This document shows positions 42,584 through 52,400 of a stretch of 64,000 nt of DNA, in pieces (the stretch's first letter is position 1; each line of letters begins with the position of its first letter). Below the pieces are notes generated by a model. The model worked only from the letters and a program-made list of their open reading frames with translations. It had not been told where the DNA came from and did no database searches. The position numbers were made by a program, and so were the translations under genes. Source of the stretch: M3007 sp037445225 (lineage in GTDB: Bacteria; Bacteroidota; Bacteroidia; Chitinophagales; Saprospiraceae). The stretch lies in assembly GCA_037445225.1 (NCBI GenBank), contig JBBIKW010000008.1, forward strand, positions 1-64,000, given 5' to 3'.

Positions 42584-44383
42584 ATGAAACAGTTGTTTTT
42601 CTCTGTAATCGTCGCCTTTCTCGCGACGGGTTCGTTTTTTGCTCAGAGCGGTTGTCCGGGCTGTGCGGTCAATTTACCGGCAGGGCTGCCAGATGATACG
42701 CTGTATCTGCCGCCCTTACCGGCGGGGGAAAAAGGAAAGCCTTATGATGCTGACCTCTCTTTTCGCGTGCCGAAAACAACCACACCGGTCAGCAAAGTCG
42801 ATACCACTACTCCACCCGGCCTACCCATCTCTCGAATTGAAATTGTAGGCGTAGAAAACCTGCCTCCGGGGCTGTCTTGGCAGGCAAACAAAACCGTCTT
42901 CGAAACGGCCTCTGAGACCGACGGCTGTTTTAAGATGTGCGGCATCCCCCTAAAGGCGGACTCCTTCGTGCTCACCGTTAAACTGCGCGCTACCGTATTT
43001 ATCTTTACACAAGAGACCTCGTTCACGATGAGCTTGGTCATAAAGGCGCCTGTCAGCACCAACCAGGGCTTTACGATGACCAACGTTGAGGGGTGCGGCA
43101 CTACTACCGTCACGTTCACCAACAACATCCCCTCCAACGGAAAAAGCGGCTTCTCGTACGAATGGGACTTGGGCGATGGCACCAAGTACACCGGTGAGAC
43201 GCCTCCACCGCATACCTACACCCAACCGGGTACCTACGTGGTCAACTACAAGGCGCGCATCGACACAGTGGGATATATTTTAACCGGCATTACCATCGTT
43301 TCCTTAGGATGCACCGACCTGTTTAGCAACCCCGACCCCTACTTGCGCATCGCGAAGGGCGGGCAGCCCGTCTTCCAGAACAACCATGTCAACGACATCT
43401 CCCTGCCCTACACCTTTAATATGAATTTGCCATTGACGCAGCAGACCAACTATACGCTGGAAGTATGGGACGAAGACTCGGGCATAGACCTGTCGGACGA
43501 CCTGTGCGGCAGCTTGCCCTTCAACGTACTAAGTGGGGGCGATACGCTACAGGCGGGAGGGCTGCGCGTGATCCTTCAGATCGTGAATCCCATAGAAGAG
43601 ATCACTGCCTCCGACACGGTCGTAGTATACCCACTCCCTGCTCCACCTACCGTTACAGCTTCTCAGACGGTTGCATGTGCAGGTGAGGAAATCGTCCTCG
43701 TTTCCTCTCAAACCAAAGGCACTCAGCAATGGTTTCGAAACGGGCAGCCCATCGCCGGAGCCACCGATTTTATCTATTTGGCTACAGAGAGCGGTTCCTA
43801 CCAAGTACAGTTCACCGACTCCTTAGGCTGCTCCGCCATTTCCCTGCAAAAAACGCTATTATTTTACCCGCTGCCCAATGAGCCGGTGTTTTTGAACGAC
43901 CGAAACAACTTGGAGCTCATCGATACGACCGCTCTGCCTGCCAATTACGCGCTGCAGTGGTACATGCAGGGCGTGCCCATTCCCGGAGCCAATGGATTTG
44001 AGTACTGTGCACAGCGCGACGGCACGTACGCCTTGGAGGTAACCGATCTGTCCAGTGGTTGTACCCGCCGCTTTACCATGACGGTCACCGTCAACCCCAA
44101 TTTTGACTGCATGGTGAGCACCCATGAGCAGACGATAGGGCGCTTGACGCTGTATCCAAACCCTACGTCGGACGCAGCTTGGCTTGAATTGGAGGAAGTC
44201 TTAGATACCGAGGCGCACCTCCGGATATGGGATGCCAGCGGTCGCCTATTGCACCACCGTTTGCTCTCCGCGGGCCATGTGCGTATCCAAATAGATGGCG
44301 CATGGGTAGGAGCAGGCGTATATATCGTTGAACTGCAGGCAGGGACGAAGCTTTATCGAAATCGCTGGTTAGTCGTGCGTTAA
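42584..44383 (+). CDS. T9SS type A surface protein with PKD and Ig-like domains
   Basis: 599 residues from MKQLFFSVIVAFLATGSFFA (signal peptide); an ATG at 42554 is weaker. Order: N-terminal module related to the upstream gene (about 20-170; SGCPGCAVNLPAG, CFKMCGIPLKADSFVL), a PKD domain (about 185-235; YEWDLGDGTKYTG, HTYTQPGTYVVNYKA), a beta-rich region resembling a C2-like fold with LEVWDEDSGIDLSDDLCG (about 285-345), two Ig-like repeats (WFRNGQPIAGATDFIYLATE and WYMQGVPIPGANGFEYCAQR), and a T9SS sorting domain (LYPNPTSDAAWLE ... GVYIVELQAGTKLYRN). Probably an adhesin or substrate-binding surface protein; no catalytic motif seen. Confidence 0.85.
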   Translation: MKQLFFSVIVAFLATGSFFAQSGCPGCAVNLPAGLPDDTLYLPPLPAGEKGKPYDADLSFRVPKTTTPVSKVDTTTPPGLPISRIEIVGVENLPPGLSWQANKTVFETASETDGCFKMCGIPLKADSFVLTVKLRATVFIFTQETSFTMSLVIKAPVSTNQGFTMTNVEGCGTTTVTFTNNIPSNGKSGFSYEWDLGDGTKYTGETPPPHTYTQPGTYVVNYKARIDTVGYILTGITIVSLGCTDLFSNPDPYLRIAKGGQPVFQNNHVNDISLPYTFNMNLPLTQQTNYTLEVWDEDSGIDLSDDLCGSLPFNVLSGGDTLQAGGLRVILQIVNPIEEITASDTVVVYPLPAPPTVTASQTVACAGEEIVLVSSQTKGTQQWFRNGQPIAGATDFIYLATESGSYQVQFTDSLGCSAISLQKTLLFYPLPNEPVFLNDRNNLELIDTTALPANYALQWYMQGVPIPGANGFEYCAQRDGTYALEVTDLSSGCTRRFTMTVTVNPNFDCMVSTHEQTIGRLTLYPNPTSDAAWLELEEVLDTEAHLRIWDASGRLLHHRLLSAGHVRIQIDGAWVGAGVYIVELQAGTKLYRNRWLVVR

Positions 44384-44392
44384 GGTTGGGTT

Positions 44393-44439
44393 ATACCTCG
44401 CCGCACCTGCTCACAATCCCTCACGGTACGGCGAGGTAT
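44393..44439. terminator. 11-bp inverted repeat between convergent genes
   Basis: ATACCTCGCCG (44393-44403) and CGGCGAGGTAT (44429-44439) are perfect complements separated by 25 bases, exactly filling the space between the PKD protein gene and the DUF5683 gene. No T-run follows on either side, so it may be a bidirectional terminator or an RNA-stabilising hairpin. Confidence 0.6.
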
Positions 44440-44443
44440 CCAC

Positions 44444-45136
44444 TTAGCGAAGCTTTCCGAAAGAGTGCTCGACGGATATAGAGAGCGTCATGCCTGCTGC
44501 TGGCAGACCGGCAGCTGTGGGCTGAAAGCTGGGACGAAGGTGTCCGCTGAGGCTATCGCCTACATCAAAGTGCGCGAGGTGGGCATCAACGAAAGCATCG
44601 GCAGCAATTAAAAAGTAAGCCAGGCCGATACCGATGGCGTTGAGCTCGACGTACCGCCGCCATTGGTCTCGATATCGCCTGAGCGCAACCGCGTCGAGTT
44701 GGTTATAGGGCGGCTCCGTGGGATTTGTCGTCGGGTCGTCGTCCACCAACCACTTATAGTTGTCGCGTAGGGCGCGATATTGCCGGACGTTGACCACTTC
44801 GGAATAGATGAGGGTGCCTAAGGCGCCGTATGCTATGGGCACCTTCCACCATTTTTTGTTGTACAGCTGCCCTGCTCCTGGCAATGTCAAGGAAAGTACA
44901 ACCGCTGTTCGCGGGTTCGGATAGTTGTCGAACAACAGCCGCCGAAAAAAACCAGGTCTCAGCGTATCCGGGTTCGGACTACTTGCCGCTACAGTATCCG
45001 GCACTTGCCCCATGTTAGGAGAAAGGCCAACAGCCATTGCGAAAAAAAACAGCGCACACCTGTGGCATCCTCGCCGTTGGAGGGCAGTACCGAATAGCCT
45101 AAATTGCCATAAAAGATGCCTTGAGCGAATACTCAA
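44444..45136 (-). CDS. DUF5683 membrane protein
   Basis: 230 residues. The DUF5683 core is visible: AVVLSLTLPGAGQLYNKKWW, then KVPIAYGALGTLIYSEVV, RQYRALRDNYKWLVDDDP and ELNAIGIGLAYFLIAADAFV, with several membrane helices. Function unknown; the GAGQLYN-K-W motif is common to Bacteroidota envelope proteins of this type. The only in-frame start after the upstream stop is a TTG at 45136, giving a basic N-terminus then CALFFFAMAVGLSPNMGQ as signal peptide; an ATG 33 codons further in is less likely. It begins three bases after the DUF5689 gene and is the last gene of the TonB-receptor operon. Confidence 0.83.
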   Translation of the reverse strand: MSIRSRHLLWQFRLFGTALQRRGCHRCALFFFAMAVGLSPNMGQVPDTVAASSPNPDTLRPGFFRRLLFDNYPNPRTAVVLSLTLPGAGQLYNKKWWKVPIAYGALGTLIYSEVVNVRQYRALRDNYKWLVDDDPTTNPTEPPYNQLDAVALRRYRDQWRRYVELNAIGIGLAYFLIAADAFVDAHLAHFDVGDSLSGHLRPSFQPTAAGLPAAGMTLSISVEHSFGKLR

Positions 45137-45139
45137 TGG

Positions 45140-46558
45140 TCAGGGTTGAATGTCGCTTAAGTTTCGGAGGACGAGCTGCCGTCCATTAAAATCGGAAACG
45201 ATGGCGGTAAGCGTTACCGTTCCGGAAGGCGTAGGCGCATTTGCAAAAGTAGCATACGATTGGGTAAACATAGGAATGCTACCAGTAGCATCGCTCACGG
45301 TTTTGTTGCCGGACAGAGGTGTCCCGCCGCCCGAGATCGTCGCATTAGAGACTCTGACTAAGGTGCTTTCCCACGCCTCTGCATTGGCATTGATCTGGCT
45401 AATGGTGGCGATGCGAACGACAGGAGTTTTGCCCGTTCCTACGACGGCAGAGCGGTCGAGAGGTACGTTATTTACTTGGAGTAGTCCGTTAAACTGGCTG
45501 AGTTCTTGGTTAGACACATCCACCTCGATCTCGTCGCCGAGGTTATAAGAGTGGTTAGCTGTAAAGCGGACCAAGATACCGGCGGAGCCGTCGAGGGCCT
45601 GCACGTAAGCGTTTCGCCCATTGAGGTTGTTGGCGACGCGGTCGGAAATGACGACGCCGCGGATTTTGCGGTCTGAGGGCGCCTGGGTAGTAGCCCCGGT
45701 AAATAGCGCGCGCAAGTCTTGAATACTCATGAGTTGCCCGCCTACACCGCTGCACCGTTCACCCGTCATTTCAATGTCGCGCAAGTCGCGGATGTATAGC
45801 TGCAGGGTTGCGCCAAACACGCTAAGCACTCCGACAATAGAGCCATTGCCCGTAGGCGTAAGCTGACCGGCAAAGTCGGCATAGCCGCTGGTGCGCAGCA
45901 CGAGTTTATTGCCCGAACAATCCATCAAGGTGCGGTTGATGCTGTTCTTCGTGATGGGATCGGCGTAGATTTTACCGGCATCTGCCGCTATAAATTGAAC
46001 GCCTTCTAAGCGGATTAACGTGCTAACATCCTGGCTACTGAGCTCGTTCAACCTTTTTAGTTTGGGAGCAGGAGCACCTACCATAGGCCCTTTAACGATT
46101 TTTCGGCGCACCTGCGCCTCCGTCAACCCTACGTCGTCTACGACGCCGCCCTCTTCTACGACGCTTCCGGTAAGCTGTACCAGGTTGTTGTAGTCGGTTA
46201 AAATGAGGTCTTTGCAGTAGATGAAGATCTGCCGCCCTACAGGGAATTGGTTGTACAAGAAGCCGTCGTTAAAGCGCACTTCGATACCGCCGCTGTTGTC
46301 TTGAATCACCAAGCTCTTGTAATAGTTGCCCGAGCGGTCGTCCATAACGACTACTCCGCCTATGATGAGGTCTTCGCGGATGGTATCAAATCCACCGGGA
46401 GTGACGTGGAGCGCCTTTAGGTCGGCAATCGATATGTTGGGCACTACGTCGACAGGCTCCCCTCCTACTGGCGGTTCGTCAAATTCGCGCTTTACGCACC
46501 CCCAGCCGACAAAGAGTAAAGTGCACAAGAAAGCTACCTGTATGCAGATCTTATTCAT
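45140..46558 (-). CDS. DUF5689 lipoprotein
   Basis: 472 residues. A lipoprotein signal (CTLLFVGWGCVKREF) puts it on the outer membrane. Two OB-like DUF5689 halves follow: the first with SIADLKALHV, GVVVMDDRSGNYYKSLVIQD and GGIEVRFNDGFLYNQFPVGR; the second with SIQDLRALFTGATTQAPSDR, GVVISDRVANNLNGRNAYVQ and AGILVRFTANHSYNLGDEIE. It lies 48 bases after the TonB receptor gene, in the pattern receptor plus surface lipoprotein, so it probably helps bind the receptor's ligand, as SusD does for SusC, although it is not a SusD homologue. The DUF5689 family is of unknown function. Confidence 0.85.
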   Translation of the reverse strand: MNKICIQVAFLCTLLFVGWGCVKREFDEPPVGGEPVDVVPNISIADLKALHVTPGGFDTIREDLIIGGVVVMDDRSGNYYKSLVIQDNSGGIEVRFNDGFLYNQFPVGRQIFIYCKDLILTDYNNLVQLTGSVVEEGGVVDDVGLTEAQVRRKIVKGPMVGAPAPKLKRLNELSSQDVSTLIRLEGVQFIAADAGKIYADPITKNSINRTLMDCSGNKLVLRTSGYADFAGQLTPTGNGSIVGVLSVFGATLQLYIRDLRDIEMTGERCSGVGGQLMSIQDLRALFTGATTQAPSDRKIRGVVISDRVANNLNGRNAYVQALDGSAGILVRFTANHSYNLGDEIEVDVSNQELSQFNGLLQVNNVPLDRSAVVGTGKTPVVRIATISQINANAEAWESTLVRVSNATISGGGTPLSGNKTVSDATGSIPMFTQSYATFANAPTPSGTVTLTAIVSDFNGRQLVLRNLSDIQP

Positions 46559-46606
46559 GATGGGTATAGCTTTAGCGTTAGCGTTATCCTTTCAGTTTAG
46601 ATTGAG

Positions 46607-49357
46607 CTACATGCGCAAGGCTAAGCTGGCGAAGTAGTTTATCCCAGGGGCATACATGACCTGAGTGGTGTAAAGACGCGGGTCTGTGGTATCGTTCTGA
46701 TAGGCGTTGCGGTAGGCATCGCGTCCTGAGATGATGATATTCGTGTTATTGAGCAGGTTGTTTATGCCCACATTGAAGTAGAGAAAGTAATTGCGCTGGA
46801 TGCGCCAGGATTTACCTCCGAAGAAGTCAAGGGTAAAAGCAGCTGGTGCCTTCTGTTGGTCAAGGATGAGCCGCCACACGTCGGAACCGCGCTCGAAAGG
46901 TTCGACGAAACCTGCTGTGCGGCGCGTCTGGTCGAAAAGAAACCAAGAATTATCGGCCCAGTTCAGCGTCAGAGAAGCGAACCAAAAGCGCTTGCCTTCG
47001 TATCGGGTGCTCAGATACGCCGTAGTTTGCGGAGTGCGCGGGACGTAGAAGTTTTTTTGGTACACGGTGACGCCATTTAGGATGACATCGGCAGTGTTGT
47101 CTTGGGTTAAAAAAAGCGTCGGGCGGTTGGTGTAGATGTACTCGCCTAGGTTCGCGGCGGCGGTCAAGGTAAGCGGAGTAAAAGGCCGCACCTCTATCGC
47201 CATCTCCACACCCATGTGTCGGCGGTTGATGTTGGTCAGCAGGGTCGACCCGAAAACCCCTGTAGTGGCCGCATAGAACAGGAAGTTGTCGTATTCGCCT
47301 TCAAAAGTGGTGTAGTAGCCCGTCACTCGAGCGCGTCCTAAAGGAGCTCTCCAGAGGTAACCTCCTTCTACGCTTCGAATCAGGTAAGGAGTAGCATCGA
47401 TGGCTTGGTTTCGAATGCGCGGCGATAAGAAGATGTCGCGAAAAAGCGGAGCTCGAGTGCCCTGAAAGCCGTGCGCATACAGATAATGCCGACCGCTCAA
47501 CTTGTAAGTCGCTCCGGCCTTCACACCGTAGGTAATGAAGGTGTGCTTTTTCGAGTCGCCCAAAGACTCGTTCGGAAAGCGCCCGTTTTGCATGTGCCCG
47601 GTGCGCCAAAATGTCGTAACCAGATTTTGTGCAGCTGCGAACACGAATAGGCGCTTTAGGTTACCTTGTACCTGTACCCAAGTGGTAGCCCTATGGATAT
47701 TCTCGTCGTAGTCGAAGCCGTAAGTTTCTCCTTGCCGCACGATGCGGTTCGGTATGCGCAGGTCGTTATCGCGCGCCGACGGGTCGTCGGGCACATCTTG
47801 CTGAGCGAAGCGGTCCCAGTCCACCAAAAAGTCGCCGCCCAAGAGGTCTTCCGCTGTTTTAAAGTTCCGGCCTAAGTAAGCGTGGTAAGAAGCGCCGCCG
47901 TGGAGTTGAAAGCGCGTATGGAGCGCTTGACGCAGAACTGCGTTCACTCCCCACTCGCGGGCATCGCTTCGAAAGTCGGCGATGACGTATTGCGAGCGCT
48001 TACCGGTAATGTTGTTTCCAGGGATGCCATTGGCATCGAAGATGGTTTCCTCCGAGATGGTGTTGGCTTCCCAGAGCGCAACCCAATCAATTTGGCGCAG
48101 GTTTTTGTCTTGGCGCAACATACTTGCCCATTCGGCTGCTTGAGCCGGGTCGGTTAGCGCCGATGGGAGGCGGCGGTTAAAATCGGGCTCCGGATTTAAG
48201 GCATTGAACCAGTCGAGGCGAGTAGAGCCGCTGCGTCCGGTTTGGAAGAAGCCCACCAGCATGACGTTGGTTTGCCGCGAAGGCTTATAGTCGTAACGAA
48301 GCAGAGCTATAGGCTGATGGCTATGGTTGATGTAGCCGTTGCGCTTATGGCCGTTCCAGTAGCCCCAGAAGGGATTGTACCGAGTGCTCTGCGCCAAGTC
48401 GAACATTTCCTGAAACGTGTCGCCGGCACGGCCGCGCACGGTGGGGGATCCTAAAACCGTCAAGTTGAGCGCATGGCGCGCGTTAAACTGTTTGTCAACG
48501 GAGAGAAAGTAGGCGTAGCCGTCAAAGAACGTCCCCTCATACCACCCTTCTTGGGCCCAGCGGCGACTAACCGATACCGAGGCGGCCCACCCTTTGGGCA
48601 TCAGCCCCGTATTGGCCGTCAACATGACGCGGTGGCGATACGCGCGATTGCTGAGGGCATAAGAAGTGCGTATTTGCTTGCGCTGTACGCTGGCCCGCGT
48701 GTCAATAAAGGTAGCGCCTCCAATTTCAGAAAAGGCAAATTCGGCCGGCTCTAAGCCAATGACACTCTGCCGAGCGCGCAACACGTCGTTGAGCCCACCC
48801 AGCTCGCCAAAAAAGGTAATGCCCAATTCCGGGTCGTTGATGTTAAATCCGTTGAGGTAGAGCGGAAAGTGCTCGGAGTCGTAGCCCCGCTCGCGGAAGC
48901 GGAACGTACTCCAACCAAAATTAGATGCCGTCTGAAACACGTCGCGCGAGGCATGTAACAGGTTGGCTATTTCTCCTGCACCGTCGTTCTCCTCTGCCTC
49001 TTCGACTAAGATGGTGGGGATATCTGTAGTGTTGGCCTGAAAGCTCTTGGGGTCGCGCGTTAGCTCGATGCTGACCTGTTGCTCTGCGTCGGCCGAGACG
49101 GTCAAAGGCATCTCGAAAGGCAGATAGCCGGAGCGCGTGACTACCAGCGTATAGGAGCCGGCGGGTACTTGCAAGATAGCAAAGCGGCCGCGTCCGTCTG
49201 TCGCGCCAAAAAGACCTGTCTGCGACAAGACCACCGACGCATCCGCCACGGGAAGGTCGTTGTCGGCATCGAAAACAAACCCTTTCAGCGTCGTCGTCTG
49301 GGCTATCGCAACACCACTGATGAGGCCAAGGAGCAATGGTAAAAAGCTTCGAGTCAT
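46607..49357 (-). CDS. TonB-dependent outer-membrane receptor of a receptor/DUF5689/DUF5683 operon
   Basis: 916 residues. Signal peptide (MTRSFLPLLLGLISGVAIAQ), carboxypeptidase-like domain (LKGFVFDADNDLPVADASVV, about 22-105), a short acidic linker (ILVEEAEENDGAGE) where the TonB box would be, plug domain (FRFRERGYDSEHFPLYLNGF, GGLNDVLRARQSVIGLEPAE) and a long beta barrel ending LASLALRM. Ligand unknown. An exact -7 box (49389-49396) lies 32 bases upstream. The lipoprotein and DUF5683 genes follow closely on the same strand. The plug lacks the usual VLRGPSS-type repeat of SusC proteins. Confidence 0.92.
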   Translation of the reverse strand: MTRSFLPLLLGLISGVAIAQTTTLKGFVFDADNDLPVADASVVLSQTGLFGATDGRGRFAILQVPAGSYTLVVTRSGYLPFEMPLTVSADAEQQVSIELTRDPKSFQANTTDIPTILVEEAEENDGAGEIANLLHASRDVFQTASNFGWSTFRFRERGYDSEHFPLYLNGFNINDPELGITFFGELGGLNDVLRARQSVIGLEPAEFAFSEIGGATFIDTRASVQRKQIRTSYALSNRAYRHRVMLTANTGLMPKGWAASVSVSRRWAQEGWYEGTFFDGYAYFLSVDKQFNARHALNLTVLGSPTVRGRAGDTFQEMFDLAQSTRYNPFWGYWNGHKRNGYINHSHQPIALLRYDYKPSRQTNVMLVGFFQTGRSGSTRLDWFNALNPEPDFNRRLPSALTDPAQAAEWASMLRQDKNLRQIDWVALWEANTISEETIFDANGIPGNNITGKRSQYVIADFRSDAREWGVNAVLRQALHTRFQLHGGASYHAYLGRNFKTAEDLLGGDFLVDWDRFAQQDVPDDPSARDNDLRIPNRIVRQGETYGFDYDENIHRATTWVQVQGNLKRLFVFAAAQNLVTTFWRTGHMQNGRFPNESLGDSKKHTFITYGVKAGATYKLSGRHYLYAHGFQGTRAPLFRDIFLSPRIRNQAIDATPYLIRSVEGGYLWRAPLGRARVTGYYTTFEGEYDNFLFYAATTGVFGSTLLTNINRRHMGVEMAIEVRPFTPLTLTAAANLGEYIYTNRPTLFLTQDNTADVILNGVTVYQKNFYVPRTPQTTAYLSTRYEGKRFWFASLTLNWADNSWFLFDQTRRTAGFVEPFERGSDVWRLILDQQKAPAAFTLDFFGGKSWRIQRNYFLYFNVGINNLLNNTNIIISGRDAYRNAYQNDTTDPRLYTTQVMYAPGINYFASLALRM

Positions 49358-49388
49358 GCTGGCGCAAAGAATAGTTCAAAACCGACGG

Positions 49389-49396
49389 CAAAGGTA
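49389..49396 (-). promoter_or_regulatory. -7 promoter element (TACCTTTG) for the TonB-receptor operon
   Basis: Exact TAnnTTTG on the minus strand. The divergent giant-protein gene has TACCTTCG (7 of 8) at 49444-49451, so the 116-base spacer holds both promoters. Confidence 0.6.
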
Positions 49397-49473
49397 GAAA
49401 AGCGTTCCAGCCCCCATGCTTGCTTACTGTAAATTAATGCACCTACCTTCGCTAAGCAAACGATGCCTGTGTT

Positions 49474-52400
49474 ATGCGAAGCGCCTTACTGATTTTCTTT
49501 TTTCTTCCAATAGGGTTCTGTGCCCTCTACGGCCAATGCCCTATTAGCGTTGACGCCGGTGAAGATGTGTGGCTCTGCCAAATGCCGGGCTCGGCGCAGT
49601 TGAACGGCTCCATCGCGGGAAATTACCTGAATTTTTCCTGGACGCCCACTGCCGGCATGCAAGGCGCCAACACCCTCACGCCAACCGTCACCGTCAATGG
49701 GCCTGCGACATTCGTTATGACCGGCCGCGCTGTGGATATGGGTAACAATCTTATCGTCAACGGCGACTTCGAGGGTGGAAACTACGGCTTCACCAGCGAC
49801 TATACGTACAGCCCTACCAACCTGGTGCCGGAAGGCACCTATGCGGTGCTGCCCAACCCGCAGGCAGCCCATGCTGGGTTTGCGCCGTGTAGCGACCACA
49901 CTTCGGGTGGCGGCAATATGATGGCCGTCAATGGGGCCGGCGTTCCCAACCAGAACGTGTGGTGTCAGACCGTAGCCGTTCAGCCCAACACTCAATACGT
50001 CTTTTCCGCCTGGGTCACTTCGCTGCACCCTTCCTCTCCCGCGCGGCTGCAGTTTTCGATTAACGGCAATACGATTGGCCCCATCTTCGTCGCTCCAAAC
50101 CAGACGTGTGTTTGGCTCAACTTTTACACGACGTGGAACAGCGGCAGCAACACGTCCGCTACGATATGCATCGTTAACCAGAACACCGTCTTGGGTGGAA
50201 ACGATTTTGCCTTAGACGACATCGTCTTTTCGCCCGTATGCTCTGTTTCCGATACGGTACAGGTACATATCGTCCAGCTACAGGCCGTGGCTGCACCGGC
50301 CTTTTCTGTCATCCCATGTGAAGGCAGCCGACTCACCCTATCGGGTGTGGGTTCTTCCAGTGGGCAAAACATCAGCTACCGATGGGAAACCACGAATGGG
50401 AATATCGTTTCTGGGGAAAACACCTTGCATCCGGTAGTAGATGCCGCCGGCTCGTATATGCTCGTGGTCACATTCAACAACGGAGCGGTAGAATGCACCA
50501 AAACAGCCACGGCTAACGTCATTCCGACGAGTAACCCCCTGAGCGCTTGGATATCGCCTCCGCTGCCTATCGGCTGTGGAGGCACCGCTGTAGCGCTTCG
50601 AGGCTTTACCAATCAGCCCGCTTTTGCCCAGTATCAGTGGACGAGTGGACCAGGAGGTCATTTCACTTCTAAACCGGATAGCGCCACCGTTTGGGTTGAC
50701 CGACCAGGTACCTACACCTTAGTAGTGACCAACACTGCCACAGGGTGTACAGCACAGGCGACCGTCACTGTGCTATCGGCTACAGAGCGCCCTAATGCCG
50801 TCGCAAATGCCGACATATCGGTATTCTATTGCACATCCGACACCTTCCGCCTTTCGGGAAACGGCTCTTCGGTGGGCCCTGAATACACTTATTTATGGAG
50901 TGCTATGCAAGGAGGGCGGGTAGTTGAGGGTACCGACTCGCTAAATGCTCGGGCAAATGCACCGGGCATGTATGTGCTTCGAGTAACCAATACGTCAAAC
51001 GGCTGTGTGTCCTACGATACGGTGGTAGTGGAAGACCTGCGCCGGCTACCTGTGTTTCGCATAGATAGCCCATCTACCTTCACCTGTCTTACCGATACGA
51101 TATGGCTGCGCGCACACGTAGATAGCGAGGCTGTTCGCGTCTTGTGGCGGCAGGTAGAAGGTGCTCCGCTCTCAGGCGACTCTGCAGGGCTTTGGGTAGG
51201 GGTTTTGGGCCCCGGCATATATTCGCTACAGGTGACGGATACGGTCACTCTTTGTTCGGCAGCAGATACGGTGGTGGTACCGGCAGACACATTGGCACCA
51301 GTAGCTTCCATCTTGCCCCCCGATACGCTTACTTGCCAGCGTTCACAGATAGTGCTTTCTGGAGAGGGCTCTTCGGAGGGACCTACTTTTCGATATCGAT
51401 GGACGGCTGCCAATGGTGGTGTGATCGAGGGCGCCGACTCGCTGCGCACTGCCGTTGCCCGAGCGCCGGGCAGTTACTTTTTACAGGTAACGAACGTTCA
51501 GAACGGCTGTACGGCGGTGGCATCGCAGACGGTGGTGGCAGATGCCGAGGTACTCATAGCGGTAGCCAATGCGCCTGAACTGCTCACTTGTGCGCGCACG
51601 GAAGTAAGGCTTAATGCCAATGGCTCTACTCAGCAAGCAGGCCTGACTTATATGTGGAGCACGGCAGATGGCTCGATCCTCGCTGACGCCCAGACACCCA
51701 CACCTTTAGTGGGCGCGCTCGGAACGTATGTACTACAAATCTCCCATCCTTCCAACGGCTGCACCGCCTCGGCTACTGTTGTGGTAGCGCAAGACACACA
51801 AGCACCGCCCATCGGCATTGCCCCTGCAGGGCCTATTACTTGCCTTACACCTCGGCTAACGCTAATCGGTCAGCACTTCGGAGCTAAGGCCGCTCAATTT
51901 GAGTGGACTACTCTCGATGGGCACATCGCAGACGGAGCGCAAACCCTCACGCCTGTGATAGCCAGCGGGGGCACTTACCTCTTGACGGCATACTATCCCC
52001 ACAACGGCTGCGCCGCCACTGCATCCGCAGAGGTAGGCACAGATACGGTTTCGCCGCATGTCTACGTTGCCCCAGCGCTGCCCATTAGCTGTGCCGAACC
52101 CATTCGCGTACTCGACGCCAGCGCATCTGCTGGAGGAGCCCTTTTCTCATACACCTGGCAAACAGATGGCGAAGGGCATTTCGCCAGCGATACGCAAACC
52201 CTGCATCCCGCAGTGGATGCTCCCGGCACCTACACGCTCACAGTGTACAACCTCCAGAACGGCTGTTCCCAAACAGCAACCGCAAAGGTGGACATCGACA
52301 CCATATCACCGCTTGCTTTGGCAGGCCCAGACCGACAGCTAACGTGCTACGCTCCTACCGCAATGCTTTCTGCGGAAATGGTGCAGACTGGCGTTCATTA

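Noticed and set aside
42950..43225. Minus-strand frame of 91 codons within the PKD protein gene
   Set aside because: Shadow frame; arginine-rich and without motifs.
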